Shown: positions 8,822 to 16,461 of the stretch, one piece after another
How the letters are laid out: each line of letters opens with the position of its first letter
Numbering within the stretch: the first letter of the stretch is position 1
Source of the DNA: Paludibaculum sp.
GTDB lineage: Bacteria; Acidobacteriota; Terriglobia; Bryobacterales; Bryobacteraceae
Direction of reading: 5' to 3'
Length of the DNA stretch: 49,299 bases
Assembly: GCA_029973955.1 (NCBI GenBank)
Contig: JARKQJ010000180.1
Span: forward strand, 1 to 49,299
Notes under the pieces: generated by a model
Database searches by the model: none
The model's input: the letters and a program-made list of their open reading frames with translations, nothing else
What the model was told of the DNA's origin: nothing
Position numbers and translations under genes: made by a program

Positions 8822-9513
8822 CGCTCGACTACGACGACGGGGTTTGGAAGGGAAACTACTTCAGCTACTTCACGGAGGTGGAGGAGCACTTTCAGCGGGC
8901 GCGGGGGACGGGGCTGTTTCTGCTGTCGCCTTTGGATTGGGCTTTGATTGAGACCTGGAAGAACTCCGGGGTACCGCTGGAGGCGGTGCTGCGGGGCATC
9001 GACGAGGCTTTTGAGAAGTGGCGGAGCAAGAAGCAGAAGACGCAGATGGTGAACGGGTTGGGCTACTGCGCGCAAGCCGTGATGCAGGCGGCGGAACGCT
9101 TGGCGCAGAACCTTCCGGCGGAAGGGGCGAAGGAAGTGGAGCCGCCGTTCCCGTTGGAGAGCGTGCGGGCGCATCTGGAAAAGGCCCAGGCAGCGCTGCG
9201 GGCTGCCGCGGGATTCGAAGAGATTGCGGAGGGGGTGGGCGAGTTGCTGGGCCGCGTGGAGGAGCACTACCGGGATCTGCAGGAGCTGGATCTGCGGCTG
9301 ACGGCGCTGGAGGACAAGATGGCGGCGCTGGCCAGGACACGGCTGAGCGATGAGGCGCTGCTGCGGATGCGAAGGGAGCTGGAGATGCAGTTGCGCCCGT
9401 ACCGGGGAAAGATGTCGGCCGATCAGTTGTCGCGGCTGGAGAAGAGTTTTCTGGACCGGAAGGTTTACGAGGAGAGCGGGCTGCCGCGGCTGAGTTTGTT
9501 CTATATTGCGTGA
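8818..9513 (+). CDS. Conserved coiled-coil protein downstream of coaX
   Basis: I do not recognise a named family for this 231-residue soluble protein. The first ~85 residues are compact and aromatic (DYDDGVWKGNYFSYFTEVEE, then LSPLDWALIETWKNSGVPLE) and may form a small helical domain. The rest is long amphipathic helix with heptad-like patterns (about 110-215), which suggests a coiled coil. It overlaps coaX by 4 bp and its TGA is immediately followed by the ATG of the GH39-type gene, so the three are probably one translationally coupled unit. There is no signal peptide or membrane segment. A domain resembling replication-initiation or phage-type helical domains is possible but not supported further here. 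Confidence 0.7.
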   Translation: MTLDYDDGVWKGNYFSYFTEVEEHFQRARGTGLFLLSPLDWALIETWKNSGVPLEAVLRGIDEAFEKWRSKKQKTQMVNGLGYCAQAVMQAAERLAQNLPAEGAKEVEPPFPLESVRAHLEKAQAALRAAAGFEEIAEGVGELLGRVEEHYRDLQELDLRLTALEDKMAALARTRLSDEALLRMRRELEMQLRPYRGKMSADQLSRLEKSFLDRKVYEESGLPRLSLFYIA

Positions 9514-11184
9514 ATGACACGCTTCCCTGCCCTGTTGCTGCTGGCGGCCGCGGTGCTGAGCGGCGCTGAGCCGGTCCGGGTGACGATCGAGGTGGACGCC
9601 TCCAAGGGAAGGGGTGCTCTGAAGCCGATCTGGGCGTTCTTCGGTTACGACGAGCCGAACTACACCTACATGGCGGACGGCCAGAAACTGCTGGGGCAAC
9701 TGGCGGCGGCGAGCCCGGTGCCGGTGTATGTGCGGGCGCACAATCTGCTGACCACGGGAGACGGGACGCCGGCGCTGAAGTGGGGGTCGACCAACGCCTA
9801 CACGGAAGACGCGGGCGGGCAGGCGGTGTACGACTGGACGATTACGGACCGCATCTTCGACACCTACGTGCAGCGCGGGATGAAGCCGCTGGTGGAGATC
9901 GGATTCATGCCGGAGGCGCTGTCGGTGAAGCCGCAGCCGTACCGGCACCAGTGGAAACCCGAAGACCGGTACGCGTCGATTGTCGGGGGATGGGCGTATC
10001 CGCCAAAGGACTACGGGAAATGGCGCGAGCTAATCAACAAATGGGTGAAACATTGCGTGGAACGGTATGGAGAAAAGGAAGTTGCGAGCTGGTGGTGGGA
10101 GGTTTGGAACGAGCCGGATATTCTCTACTGGCAAGGCACGCCGGAGGAGTATTGGAAGCTGTACGACTATGCGGCGGATGGGTTGAAGCAGGCTTTGCCG
10201 GCGGCGCGGATTGGGGGGCCGCACTCGACGGGTCCGGGGAGTGCGAAGGCGGCGGGATTTTTGCGGGCATTTTTGGAGCACGCGGTGCGGGGCACGAACT
10301 TTGCGACGGGGAAGAAGGGGTCGCCGCTCGACTATGTGGGGTTCCATGCGAAGGGGCGTCCGGTGGTGGAGGAGGGGCACGTGCGCATGGGGATCCGGGA
10401 ACAGTTGAAGAGCATTGAGGCTGGGTTTGAGGTGGTGCGGTCGTTTCCGGAGTTGAAGGGGATTCCGATCATTCTCGGGGAGAGCGACCCGGAGGGCTGT
10501 GCGGCGTGCCCGCAGCGGACTCATCCGCAGAATGGATACCGGAATGGGACGGTGTATTCGAGCTACACGGCGGCGTCGTTCGCGCGAAAGTGGGAGTTGG
10601 CGGAGCGGATGGGCGTGAACCTGGAGGGGGCGGTGACGTGGGCGTTTGAGTTCGAAGGACAGCCGTGGTTCGACGGATTCCGGGATTTGGCGACGAATGG
10701 AGTGGAGAAGGCGGTGCTGAACGTATTCAGGATGTACGGAATGATGTCGGGAGAACGGGTGGAAGCGGCCAGTACGGGGGCGGTGGGGTTGGAGGAGATG
10801 CTGCGCGAAGGGGTGGGCGCACGGCCCGATGTGGGCGTGCTGGCGACGAAGCGTGGCAGCTCCGTGTGGGTGATGATGTGGCACTACCACGATGCGGATG
10901 TGGCAGGGCCGGCGGCGGAGATTGAAGTGAGAGTGAAGGGAGTGCGGAACCCGGTCCAGGTGCGGGAATGGAGGGTGGACCGAGACCACGGAAATGCGTA
11001 TGCGGTTTGGAGGGAGATGGGGTCTCCGGCGCAGGTGAGTGCGGGGCAGAGGGCGGAATTAGAGCGAAGAGCGGGGCTGCGGATGGCACGTCCCGCGGAA
11101 TCGATCTCACGGAAGGAAGGCGAAGAAATTCACAGACAGATACAGGTTTCGCGGCAGGGAGTGGTATTACTGGAGTTTAATTGA
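9514..11184 (+). CDS. Secreted GH39-like glycoside hydrolase
   Basis: This 556-residue protein has a signal peptide (MTRFPALLLLAAAVLSGAEP) and a TIM-barrel resembling family GH39 (beta-xylosidase / alpha-L-iduronidase type, retaining mechanism). The likely acid/base is E200 in VWNEPD and the likely nucleophile is E323 in ILGESDPEG. Other family-like patches are FGYDEPNY near 43-50 and the WAFEFEGQPWF segment. A beta-rich C-terminal domain follows from about 420. It should act in the periplasm or outside the cell on plant or microbial glycans; the specific substrate cannot be read from sequence. The ATG directly abuts the TGA of the upstream gene, which implies coupling with coaX and the coiled-coil gene. 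Confidence 0.83.
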   Translation: MTRFPALLLLAAAVLSGAEPVRVTIEVDASKGRGALKPIWAFFGYDEPNYTYMADGQKLLGQLAAASPVPVYVRAHNLLTTGDGTPALKWGSTNAYTEDAGGQAVYDWTITDRIFDTYVQRGMKPLVEIGFMPEALSVKPQPYRHQWKPEDRYASIVGGWAYPPKDYGKWRELINKWVKHCVERYGEKEVASWWWEVWNEPDILYWQGTPEEYWKLYDYAADGLKQALPAARIGGPHSTGPGSAKAAGFLRAFLEHAVRGTNFATGKKGSPLDYVGFHAKGRPVVEEGHVRMGIREQLKSIEAGFEVVRSFPELKGIPIILGESDPEGCAACPQRTHPQNGYRNGTVYSSYTAASFARKWELAERMGVNLEGAVTWAFEFEGQPWFDGFRDLATNGVEKAVLNVFRMYGMMSGERVEAASTGAVGLEEMLREGVGARPDVGVLATKRGSSVWVMMWHYHDADVAGPAAEIEVRVKGVRNPVQVREWRVDRDHGNAYAVWREMGSPAQVSAGQRAELERRAGLRMARPAESISRKEGEEIHRQIQVSRQGVVLLEFN

Positions 11185-11231
11185 GTTCTAACAAAAGATA
11201 GGCGTTTTTGACTGGTATGGCAACTTCGTAG

Positions 11232-11346
11232 TGGTATATGATTTGGCGAAGAGCGTACATCTAGTACGAGTAGGCCAGCATTCCTCCGATTCAAGCTGGC
11301 GTACGCCGGTGGGGATCTTCCTCCGAGTCCCCACCGGCATTTTTGC
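11232..11346 (+). ncRNA. Candidate small RNA with two anti-Shine-Dalgarno loops
   Basis: The 212-bp gap between two convergent genes holds an ordered set of hairpins. An extended -10-like motif TGGTATATG (11232-11240) comes first. Three stems follow: CGTAC/GTACG (11254-11258/11264-11268), GCCAGC/GCTGGC (11274-11279/11295-11300) and the terminator stem (11305-11315/11328-11338). The loops of the second and third stems both contain the identical nonamer TTCCTCCGA (11281-11289 and 11318-11326), whose CCTCC core is complementary to ribosome binding sites. This layout fits a regulatory RNA of about 100 nt that pairs with Shine-Dalgarno sequences. No known RNA family is claimed. The alternative is a terminator with an incidental upstream repeat. 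Confidence 0.48.
11305..11345 (+). terminator. Intrinsic terminator with 11-bp stem
   Basis: GCCGGTGGGGA (11305-11315) pairs perfectly with TCCCCACCGGC (11328-11338) across a 12-nt loop and is followed by ATTTTTG. The T-run is on the + strand only, so it ends transcription coming from the left: the candidate small RNA and perhaps the GH39-type operon. Confidence 0.85.
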
Positions 11347-11396
11347 GTTTAGGGGGAGAGAAGAAGGAACGGGGCACCGGGCTTCAGGCCGGGAAA

Positions 11397-12305
11397 CTAG
11401 CGCATGTAGAAGACGTCGGGGCGAACGGCTCCGGGCACTTCGTTGCAGGGGCCGCATTCGAGAGAGTATCCGGACCAGGCGGCGCGGGCGGCCTTGGGAA
11501 CCTCGACGGGATGATCGGGCTGATGGTAGACGGAGAGGGCCAGGCGGGGGTGGAAGCGGGCCAGGGTCTGGCGGCCGCCCTGGAGTGCCTTGACCTCGGC
11601 GCCTTCGATATCCATCTTCACGAAGTTGACAGTTTTGAGATTGAGTTCATAGACGAGGTCGTCGATCGTGGTGAGGGGGACTTTGGCGACGGCTTTGGCG
11701 CCCTGGCGGTGGATGACGAAGCTGTCGGCGGCCTGGTTGTCCGGATCGACGAGCAGTTCGAGGGTGTCGTCCTTGTCCCAAACGCCTTTGGGATAGACGA
11801 TGACGCGGCCGGCGGCGATCTCCTTGGGGAAGTTGCGGCGGAGGCATTCGAGGTTGTCGGGAGCGGGCTCGATGGCGACGACGGTGCCGGCGCCGGCGTC
11901 GAGGGCGAAGCGGACGAAGGTGCCGACGTTGGCGCCGCAGTCGAGGACGATGTCGCCGGGCTGGATGTACTGCGGGCCGGTGCCGTAGATCTTGGCGGCC
12001 TGCTCGGCGAGATTGAAGGGGAGGAGGAAGCGCGAGCCGGCGGGAGTCCAGAACTGGCCGTAGGGGGTCTGGTAGAGTTCATAGCTCTTGAACTCCTTCT
12101 GGAGGAGAGTGGTCTTATATAGGATCTCGTCCTTGAGGCGGGTGAGTTCCTTCTTTTCCCGGTGGATGTCGAAGGCGCGCTGGGGGATGCAGCCGTTGCC
12201 GCGGCCGGTGACGGCGAGGGTCCAGTCGCGCACGGGCGGGCAGAAATAGTAGGCGGCGCCGGCGAGGACAGCGAGGGCGGCAAGGAGGAGGAAGGAACGT
12301 TTCAC
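11397..12305 (-). CDS. FkbM family methyltransferase with N-terminal membrane anchor
   Basis: This 302-residue protein has a hydrophobic N-terminal segment (about 4-20, signal anchor or signal peptide) and then an FkbM-type Rossmann methyltransferase. The SAM-binding motif I is DIVLDCGANVGTF, the acidic strand ends in VVAIEPAPDN, and the characteristic NFVKMDIEGAEVKALQGG motif lies near residue 220. FkbM enzymes O-methylate sugars or polyketides; here the anchor hints at envelope or exopolysaccharide modification, which is inference. It is divergent from tdk and shares an intergenic region with an inverted repeat. Its 3' end faces the candidate small RNA. Confidence 0.85.
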   Translation of the reverse strand: MKRSFLLLAALAVLAGAAYYFCPPVRDWTLAVTGRGNGCIPQRAFDIHREKKELTRLKDEILYKTTLLQKEFKSYELYQTPYGQFWTPAGSRFLLPFNLAEQAAKIYGTGPQYIQPGDIVLDCGANVGTFVRFALDAGAGTVVAIEPAPDNLECLRRNFPKEIAAGRVIVYPKGVWDKDDTLELLVDPDNQAADSFVIHRQGAKAVAKVPLTTIDDLVYELNLKTVNFVKMDIEGAEVKALQGGRQTLARFHPRLALSVYHQPDHPVEVPKAARAAWSGYSLECGPCNEVPGAVRPDVFYMR

Positions 12306-12338
12306 AGGGCCTAGGCTAGCACGGCAGACGGGGAACGG

Positions 12339-12358
12339 TCAGGCGTATTATCCTGACA
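12339..12358. promoter_or_regulatory. Inverted repeat over a -10-like box between FkbM gene and tdk
   Basis: GTCAGG (12339-12344) and CCTGAC (12353-12358) form a perfect 6-bp inverted repeat. It encloses TATTAT (12347-12352), a good -10 box for tdk, whose ATG starts at 12363. It could be an operator overlapping the promoter, or a hairpin if transcription starts further upstream. Confidence 0.45.
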
Positions 12359-12362
12359 GGCG

Positions 12363-12989
12363 ATGGATATTATCACGGGACATCTCGGCTGGATCGAGGT
12401 GGTGTGCGGCCCGATGTTTTCGGGCAAGAGCGAAGAGCTGATCCGGCGGTTGAGGCGGGCGTTGATTGCGCGGAAGCGGGTGCAGGTATTCAAGCCCGTG
12501 ATCGACGTGCGGTACTCGGCAAACGAGATTGTGAGTCACGCGGACAGCCGGATGAAGTCCGAAGTGGTGAGCGGGCCGGGGGAGATTCTGGCGAAGCTCG
12601 ACTGGCGGACGCAGGTGGTGGGGATCGACGAAGCGAATTTCATGGGTCCGGACCTCGTGGAGATCGCGCAGCAACTGGCCGATTCGGGCAAGCAGGTGAT
12701 CATAGCGGGGCTGGACACCGATTACATGGGCAGGCCGTTCGCGCCGATGCCGGAGCTGCTGTGCGTCGCGGAATCGATCACCAAGACGCTGGCGATCTGC
12801 CTGCGGTGCGGGAACCCGGCCAAGCACACACAGCGGTTGATGGGCAGCGACGACTTGATCGTGGTCGGGGCGACCGGGATGTATGAGGCGCGCTGCCGGC
12901 GCTGTTTCGAGCCGGGGATTCCGAAGCAGGAACTGCTGGAGTTTCTGAAGGCTTCGCGGCAGAACGGGGAGGATGGGATAAAAGAGTGA
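12363..12989 (+). CDS. tdk: Thymidine kinase (type II)
   Basis: The enzyme phosphorylates thymidine in the nucleotide salvage pathway. The 208-residue length matches the tetrameric type II family. The P-loop is GPMFSGKS (16-23), the catalytic glutamate is E90 within VVGIDEANF, and the zinc-binding cysteines are C146/C149 (CLRC) and C178/C181 (CRRC). The thymidine-lid segment GLDTDYMGRPFAPMPELLC is intact. A weak AGG lies near the start codon, and the promoter region shows the inverted repeat at 12339-12358. There is no downstream operon partner. Confidence 0.97.
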   Translation: MDIITGHLGWIEVVCGPMFSGKSEELIRRLRRALIARKRVQVFKPVIDVRYSANEIVSHADSRMKSEVVSGPGEILAKLDWRTQVVGIDEANFMGPDLVEIAQQLADSGKQVIIAGLDTDYMGRPFAPMPELLCVAESITKTLAICLRCGNPAKHTQRLMGSDDLIVVGATGMYEARCRRCFEPGIPKQELLEFLKASRQNGEDGIKE

Positions 12990-13092
12990 AACCCGGAAGC
13001 CTGGGGGCGCCATCCATAGGATAGTGCTGTTTGGGTGATAAAATGTTAATTTGCGGTACTCAGATGAGTCGCAAGACAAAAGGAGCAATGCT

Positions 13093-14004
13093 GTGAGTGA
13101 TCCTCAATTCCCGCCCCCGCAGGGCAATCCGCAACCGAGCTACGTCCTACCCGCGCACCATGACAGCGGTGGTCAGGGCGTGAAGATGGCCATTCTGTTT
13201 GGCGCGGTGGTTGTGTTGATTGCAGCCAACGTGTACCTCTACCTGCAGATCGACGGGTTGAAGCAGGAGATGGCAAAGAATCGCGAGACCATGGCGGCCG
13301 AAGTGGGGCGGGTGAAGGAGACGTCGGCGGTGACCACGGCGGCGGCCCAGAAGCACTTGCAGGATTTGCGCAGCGAGTTGGATGAAGCGCGGAAGCAGGC
13401 GTCTACGGCGGTGGGGCAGGCGAAGATCGACGCGCAGAAGCACGCCGACGAAGTGGCAGCGCGTCTGGCGCAGCAGCAGAAAGCGACGGAAGCGCAGTTG
13501 AAGGGTCAGATCTCGCAGGTGGAGCAGACGGCGTCGGCCGCGACCACCAAGATCGGCGAAGTGTCCACTGAAGTGGGCGCGGTGAAGACGGACTTGTCCA
13601 GCACGAAGTCTGAGCTGGACAAGACGATCGCCAGCCTGAAGAGCGTTTCAGGCGACCTCGGCGTGCAGAGCGGCCTGATTGCCACCAACGGCAAGGAACT
13701 GGCGGCTTTGAAGGCCCTGGGCGAGCGCAACTACTTCGAGTTCAATCTGGGCAAGACGAAGCAGCCGCAGCGCGTGGGCGACATCATGCTGCTGCTGAAG
13801 AAGACAGACCAGAAGAAGAACAAGTACACGGTGGAAGTGACTGCCGACGACAAGAAGGTGGAGAAGAAGGACAAGAACGTGAACGAGCCCGTTCAGTTCT
13901 ACACCTCGAAGGCGCGGCAGCCGTACGAAATTGTGGTGAACGAAGTGAAGAAGGACGTGATTGTCGGCTATCTGGCGACGCCCAAGGTGCAGTCGGGCCG
14001 CTAA
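13093..14004 (+). CDS. Membrane-anchored coiled-coil protein, function unknown
   Basis: The start is GTG at 13093, chosen because AGGAG (13081-13085) lies 7 nt upstream; an in-frame TTG at 13051 has no such support. The 303-residue protein has a Pro/Gln-rich cytoplasmic tail (1-30), one membrane helix (about 31-50, MAILFGAVVVLIAANVYLYL), a long Ala/Lys/Glu-rich coiled coil (about 52-210) and a compact C-terminal domain (GERNYFEFNLGKTKQ onward) likely exposed in the periplasm. It looks like an envelope spacer or tether protein. A TAAAAT hexamer at 13040-13045 may be its -10 box. It ends at a strong terminator-like hairpin. Confidence 0.78.
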   Translation: MSDPQFPPPQGNPQPSYVLPAHHDSGGQGVKMAILFGAVVVLIAANVYLYLQIDGLKQEMAKNRETMAAEVGRVKETSAVTTAAAQKHLQDLRSELDEARKQASTAVGQAKIDAQKHADEVAARLAQQQKATEAQLKGQISQVEQTASAATTKIGEVSTEVGAVKTDLSSTKSELDKTIASLKSVSGDLGVQSGLIATNGKELAALKALGERNYFEFNLGKTKQPQRVGDIMLLLKKTDQKKNKYTVEVTADDKKVEKKDKNVNEPVQFYTSKARQPYEIVVNEVKKDVIVGYLATPKVQSGR

Positions 14005-14027
14005 TACGAAAATCAGATAGGATAGGA

Positions 14028-14062
14028 GCCGCCGTGCTTTCGGGCACGGCGGCCTTTTCTTT
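14028..14062 (+). terminator. Intrinsic terminator-like hairpin abutting a start codon
   Basis: GCCGCCGTGC (14028-14037) pairs perfectly with GCACGGCGGC (14044-14053) across a 6-nt loop and is followed by CTTTTCTTT. The next three bases (14063-14065) are the ATG of the ceramidase-like gene. It probably ends the coiled-coil gene transcript, but any read-through transcript would start translation directly behind the hairpin. Confidence 0.82.
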
Positions 14063-15373
14063 ATGAAGACTCTCGTGGTGTTGGGGTTCATGAGTGTGGC
14101 GTGGGCGGGCGAATTCCGCGCGGGCACGGCGGCTGTGAAGGTGACGCCGCCCCTGGGCACGGGGATGGCGGGCTACTTCAGCTTTCGCGGCGTAACCGGT
14201 GTGCATGACGATTTGTGGTGCCGGGCGCTGGTGATGGAGAGCGGCGCACAGAAGGCGGCGCTGGTGGCTTGCGACGTGATTCATCTGCCGGATGGCGTGG
14301 TGCAGGCGGCGCGGGCTCTGATCGAGAAAGAGACGGGGCTAGGCGGCCGGGCTGTCATGATCAGTGCGACGCACGCGCATACGGGTCCGGAGGTGAAGGG
14401 CGACTATGCGGAGTGGCTGCCGGGACGGATTGCAGAGAGCGTGCAGGCGGCGTTGCGTTCGATGAAGCCGGCGCGGCTGGCCGCGGCCGAGGGCGAAGAG
14501 AAGACGTTGACGTTCAACCGGCGGTTCTTCATGACGGACGGAACGGTGGGGTGGAACCCGGGGAAGAAGAATCCGAAGATCGTGAAGCCGGCCGGCCCAG
14601 TGGATGCGCGCGTGGGCGTGATGTCGGTGCTGGGCGAGGATGGGGCAACGCTGGCGACCTATGTGAACTACGCGCTGCACCTCGATACGGTGGGCGGGAC
14701 GGAGGTTTCCGCGGATTACCCCGCCACGATGGAGCGGCTGGTGAGCGGCGCGCTGGGCGGAACGGCGATGTTCACTCTGGGCTGCGCGGGGAACCTGAAC
14801 CACATCGATGTCAGCACGGCGCGGGCGCAGAAGGGGCACGTCGAGGCGAAGCGAATCGGGACGGTGCTGGCCGGCGAGGTGATCCGGACCTCGGCCGTCC
14901 TGGAAGAAGTGAAGGCGGAGCCGCTGCGGGTTTCCAGTGCAGTGTTGGAACTGGGCTGGGCCGCGCACAAGCCGCAGGAAGTGGAGTGGGCACGCGGAGT
15001 GGCGGCGAAGTATGGGCAGCCGAATGCGGGCCCGTTTCTGGAGATGGTGAAGGCGATGCGGGTGTTGGATGTGGAGGCGCGGAAGAGCGGGCCGTTGCGG
15101 GCTGAGGTGCAGGTGGTGGCGGTGGGCGACGAACTGGCGTTTGTCGGGCTGCCGGGGGAGATCTTTACGGAGCTGGGCATGGCGATCAAGGCGCGGTCGC
15201 CGTTCCGGCATACGGTGGTGGTGTCGCTGGCGAACGGGCATCTCGGATATGTTCCGGACAGCAAGGCTTGGGGCGAAGGGAACTATGAAGTGGTGACGGC
15301 GCGGGTTGTGGAAGGCAGCGGGGAGCGGCTGGTGGATGCGGCGGTGCAGTTGTTGAAGGAGGCCAAGCAATGA
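14063..15373 (+). CDS. Neutral/alkaline ceramidase-like secreted hydrolase
   Basis: This 436-residue protein has a signal peptide (MKTLVVLGFMSVAWAG) and matches the N-terminal catalytic domain of neutral ceramidases (PF04734), zinc amidases that cleave the N-acyl bond of ceramide. The family opening (AGTAAVKVTPPLG.GMAGY) and the zinc-site motif ATHAHTGPE are present, as are the NYALHLDTVGG and SADYPATME stretches. The separate C-terminal domain of full-length ceramidases appears to be missing, as in many acidobacterial and planctomycetal homologues, so the true substrate is open. The ATG follows a terminator-like hairpin with no ribosome binding site. Its end overlaps the Gfo/Idh/MocA gene by 4 bp. 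Confidence 0.85.
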   Translation: MKTLVVLGFMSVAWAGEFRAGTAAVKVTPPLGTGMAGYFSFRGVTGVHDDLWCRALVMESGAQKAALVACDVIHLPDGVVQAARALIEKETGLGGRAVMISATHAHTGPEVKGDYAEWLPGRIAESVQAALRSMKPARLAAAEGEEKTLTFNRRFFMTDGTVGWNPGKKNPKIVKPAGPVDARVGVMSVLGEDGATLATYVNYALHLDTVGGTEVSADYPATMERLVSGALGGTAMFTLGCAGNLNHIDVSTARAQKGHVEAKRIGTVLAGEVIRTSAVLEEVKAEPLRVSSAVLELGWAAHKPQEVEWARGVAAKYGQPNAGPFLEMVKAMRVLDVEARKSGPLRAEVQVVAVGDELAFVGLPGEIFTELGMAIKARSPFRHTVVVSLANGHLGYVPDSKAWGEGNYEVVTARVVEGSGERLVDAAVQLLKEAKQ

Positions 15374-16461
15374 CAATGACGAGGCGAGCGATGCTGGCGG
15401 CGCCGGCGGTGCTGCGGGCGCAAAGCAGGACGGAGAAGCTGAGGGTGGCTTCGGTGGGCGTAGGCAACCGGGGCTCGTTCCTGCTGCGGCACCTGCTGGA
15501 CGTGGAGGGCGCCGAGGTGGTGGCAGTGTGCGACCTGCTGCCGGATCGCGTGGACAAGGCGGCCTCGGCGGTGGGCGCCAAGGGAAAATCGCCCAGGACG
15601 TACACGGATCTGCGCAAGATGCTCGACGAGGTGAAAGAGATCGAAGCGGTGGTGCTGGCGACGCCGGACTATACGCATCGCGAGTTCGACACCGAGATTC
15701 TCGGGCGCGGGAAGCACCTGTACGCGGAGAAGCCGCTGGCGCTGACGGTGGAGGACTGCAAGGCCGTGGTGAAGGCGGCAGAGGCGGCCAAGGGCGTGTT
15801 CCAGGTTGGCTTCCAGTTGCGGCACGATCCGGCACGCAACGCCGCGATGCAGTGGATTCTGACGGGGAAAGCGGGGAAGGTTTTGCAGTGCCATGGAATG
15901 CGGCACGGCGGGGATCTGCCGCGCGACATCCCCTGGTATTTCGACAAGACCAAGTGCGGGGACATCGTGACGGATCAGGGGATCCACATTCTGGACCTGT
16001 TCCGCTGGGCGGTGGGCAAGCCGCCGGTGCGGTGCTATGGGGATGGCGGCACCACGCTGTTCGTAAACGACCCTCCGGGCCGCACGGTGATGGACCACTA
16101 CAGCCTGATTTACGAGTTTGAGGGCGGGGCGCAGATCAACTTCAGCCACCACTACTTCGATCCGCCGGGATGGTCGGGAACTCAGGAGCGCGTGTTTGGA
16201 TCAGACGGCGCGGTGGATCTGGCCAAGGCGGAGTTCCAACCTCGGACGTCGAGGCAGCGCGTGAAGCTGGAGGTTCCGAACGAGGGGAAGGATTCCACCT
16301 ACATGTCGCTGGCGGCGTTTGTAGAGAATGTGCGGACGGGGAAGAAGCCGCTGAACAACGCGCGCAGTGCATTGGAGGCCACGGTGGTGGCGCTGATGGG
16401 CACGAAGGCGATCTATGAGAAGCGCGTGGTGACCTGGGCGGAGATGGGAGTGGGACCATGA
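15370..16461 (+). CDS. Gfo/Idh/MocA family oxidoreductase, exported
   Basis: This 363-residue NAD(P)-dependent oxidoreductase has a Tat-like N terminus (MTMTRRAMLAAPAVLRAQ). The Rossmann fold follows with the dinucleotide loop VGVGNRGSF at about 32-40 and the family motif EKPLALT near 118-124. The C-terminal alpha/beta domain holds the substrate site (DIVTDQGIHILDL). Family members oxidise sugars, including at C3 of glycosides; PF06439 proteins nearby (17077-18177, 22522-23127) fit a 3-keto-glycoside route, by inference. It overlaps the ceramidase-like gene by 4 bp and the lipoprotein gene by 4 bp, so all three are one operon. Confidence 0.88.
   Translation: MTMTRRAMLAAPAVLRAQSRTEKLRVASVGVGNRGSFLLRHLLDVEGAEVVAVCDLLPDRVDKAASAVGAKGKSPRTYTDLRKMLDEVKEIEAVVLATPDYTHREFDTEILGRGKHLYAEKPLALTVEDCKAVVKAAEAAKGVFQVGFQLRHDPARNAAMQWILTGKAGKVLQCHGMRHGGDLPRDIPWYFDKTKCGDIVTDQGIHILDLFRWAVGKPPVRCYGDGGTTLFVNDPPGRTVMDHYSLIYEFEGGAQINFSHHYFDPPGWSGTQERVFGSDGAVDLAKAEFQPRTSRQRVKLEVPNEGKDSTYMSLAAFVENVRTGKKPLNNARSALEATVVALMGTKAIYEKRVVTWAEMGVGP

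Noticed and set aside
13021..13060. dif-like site (GATAAAATGTTAATTT)
   Set aside because: Only one XerD-like half partly matches; it is better explained as the AT-rich promoter of the gene at 13093.
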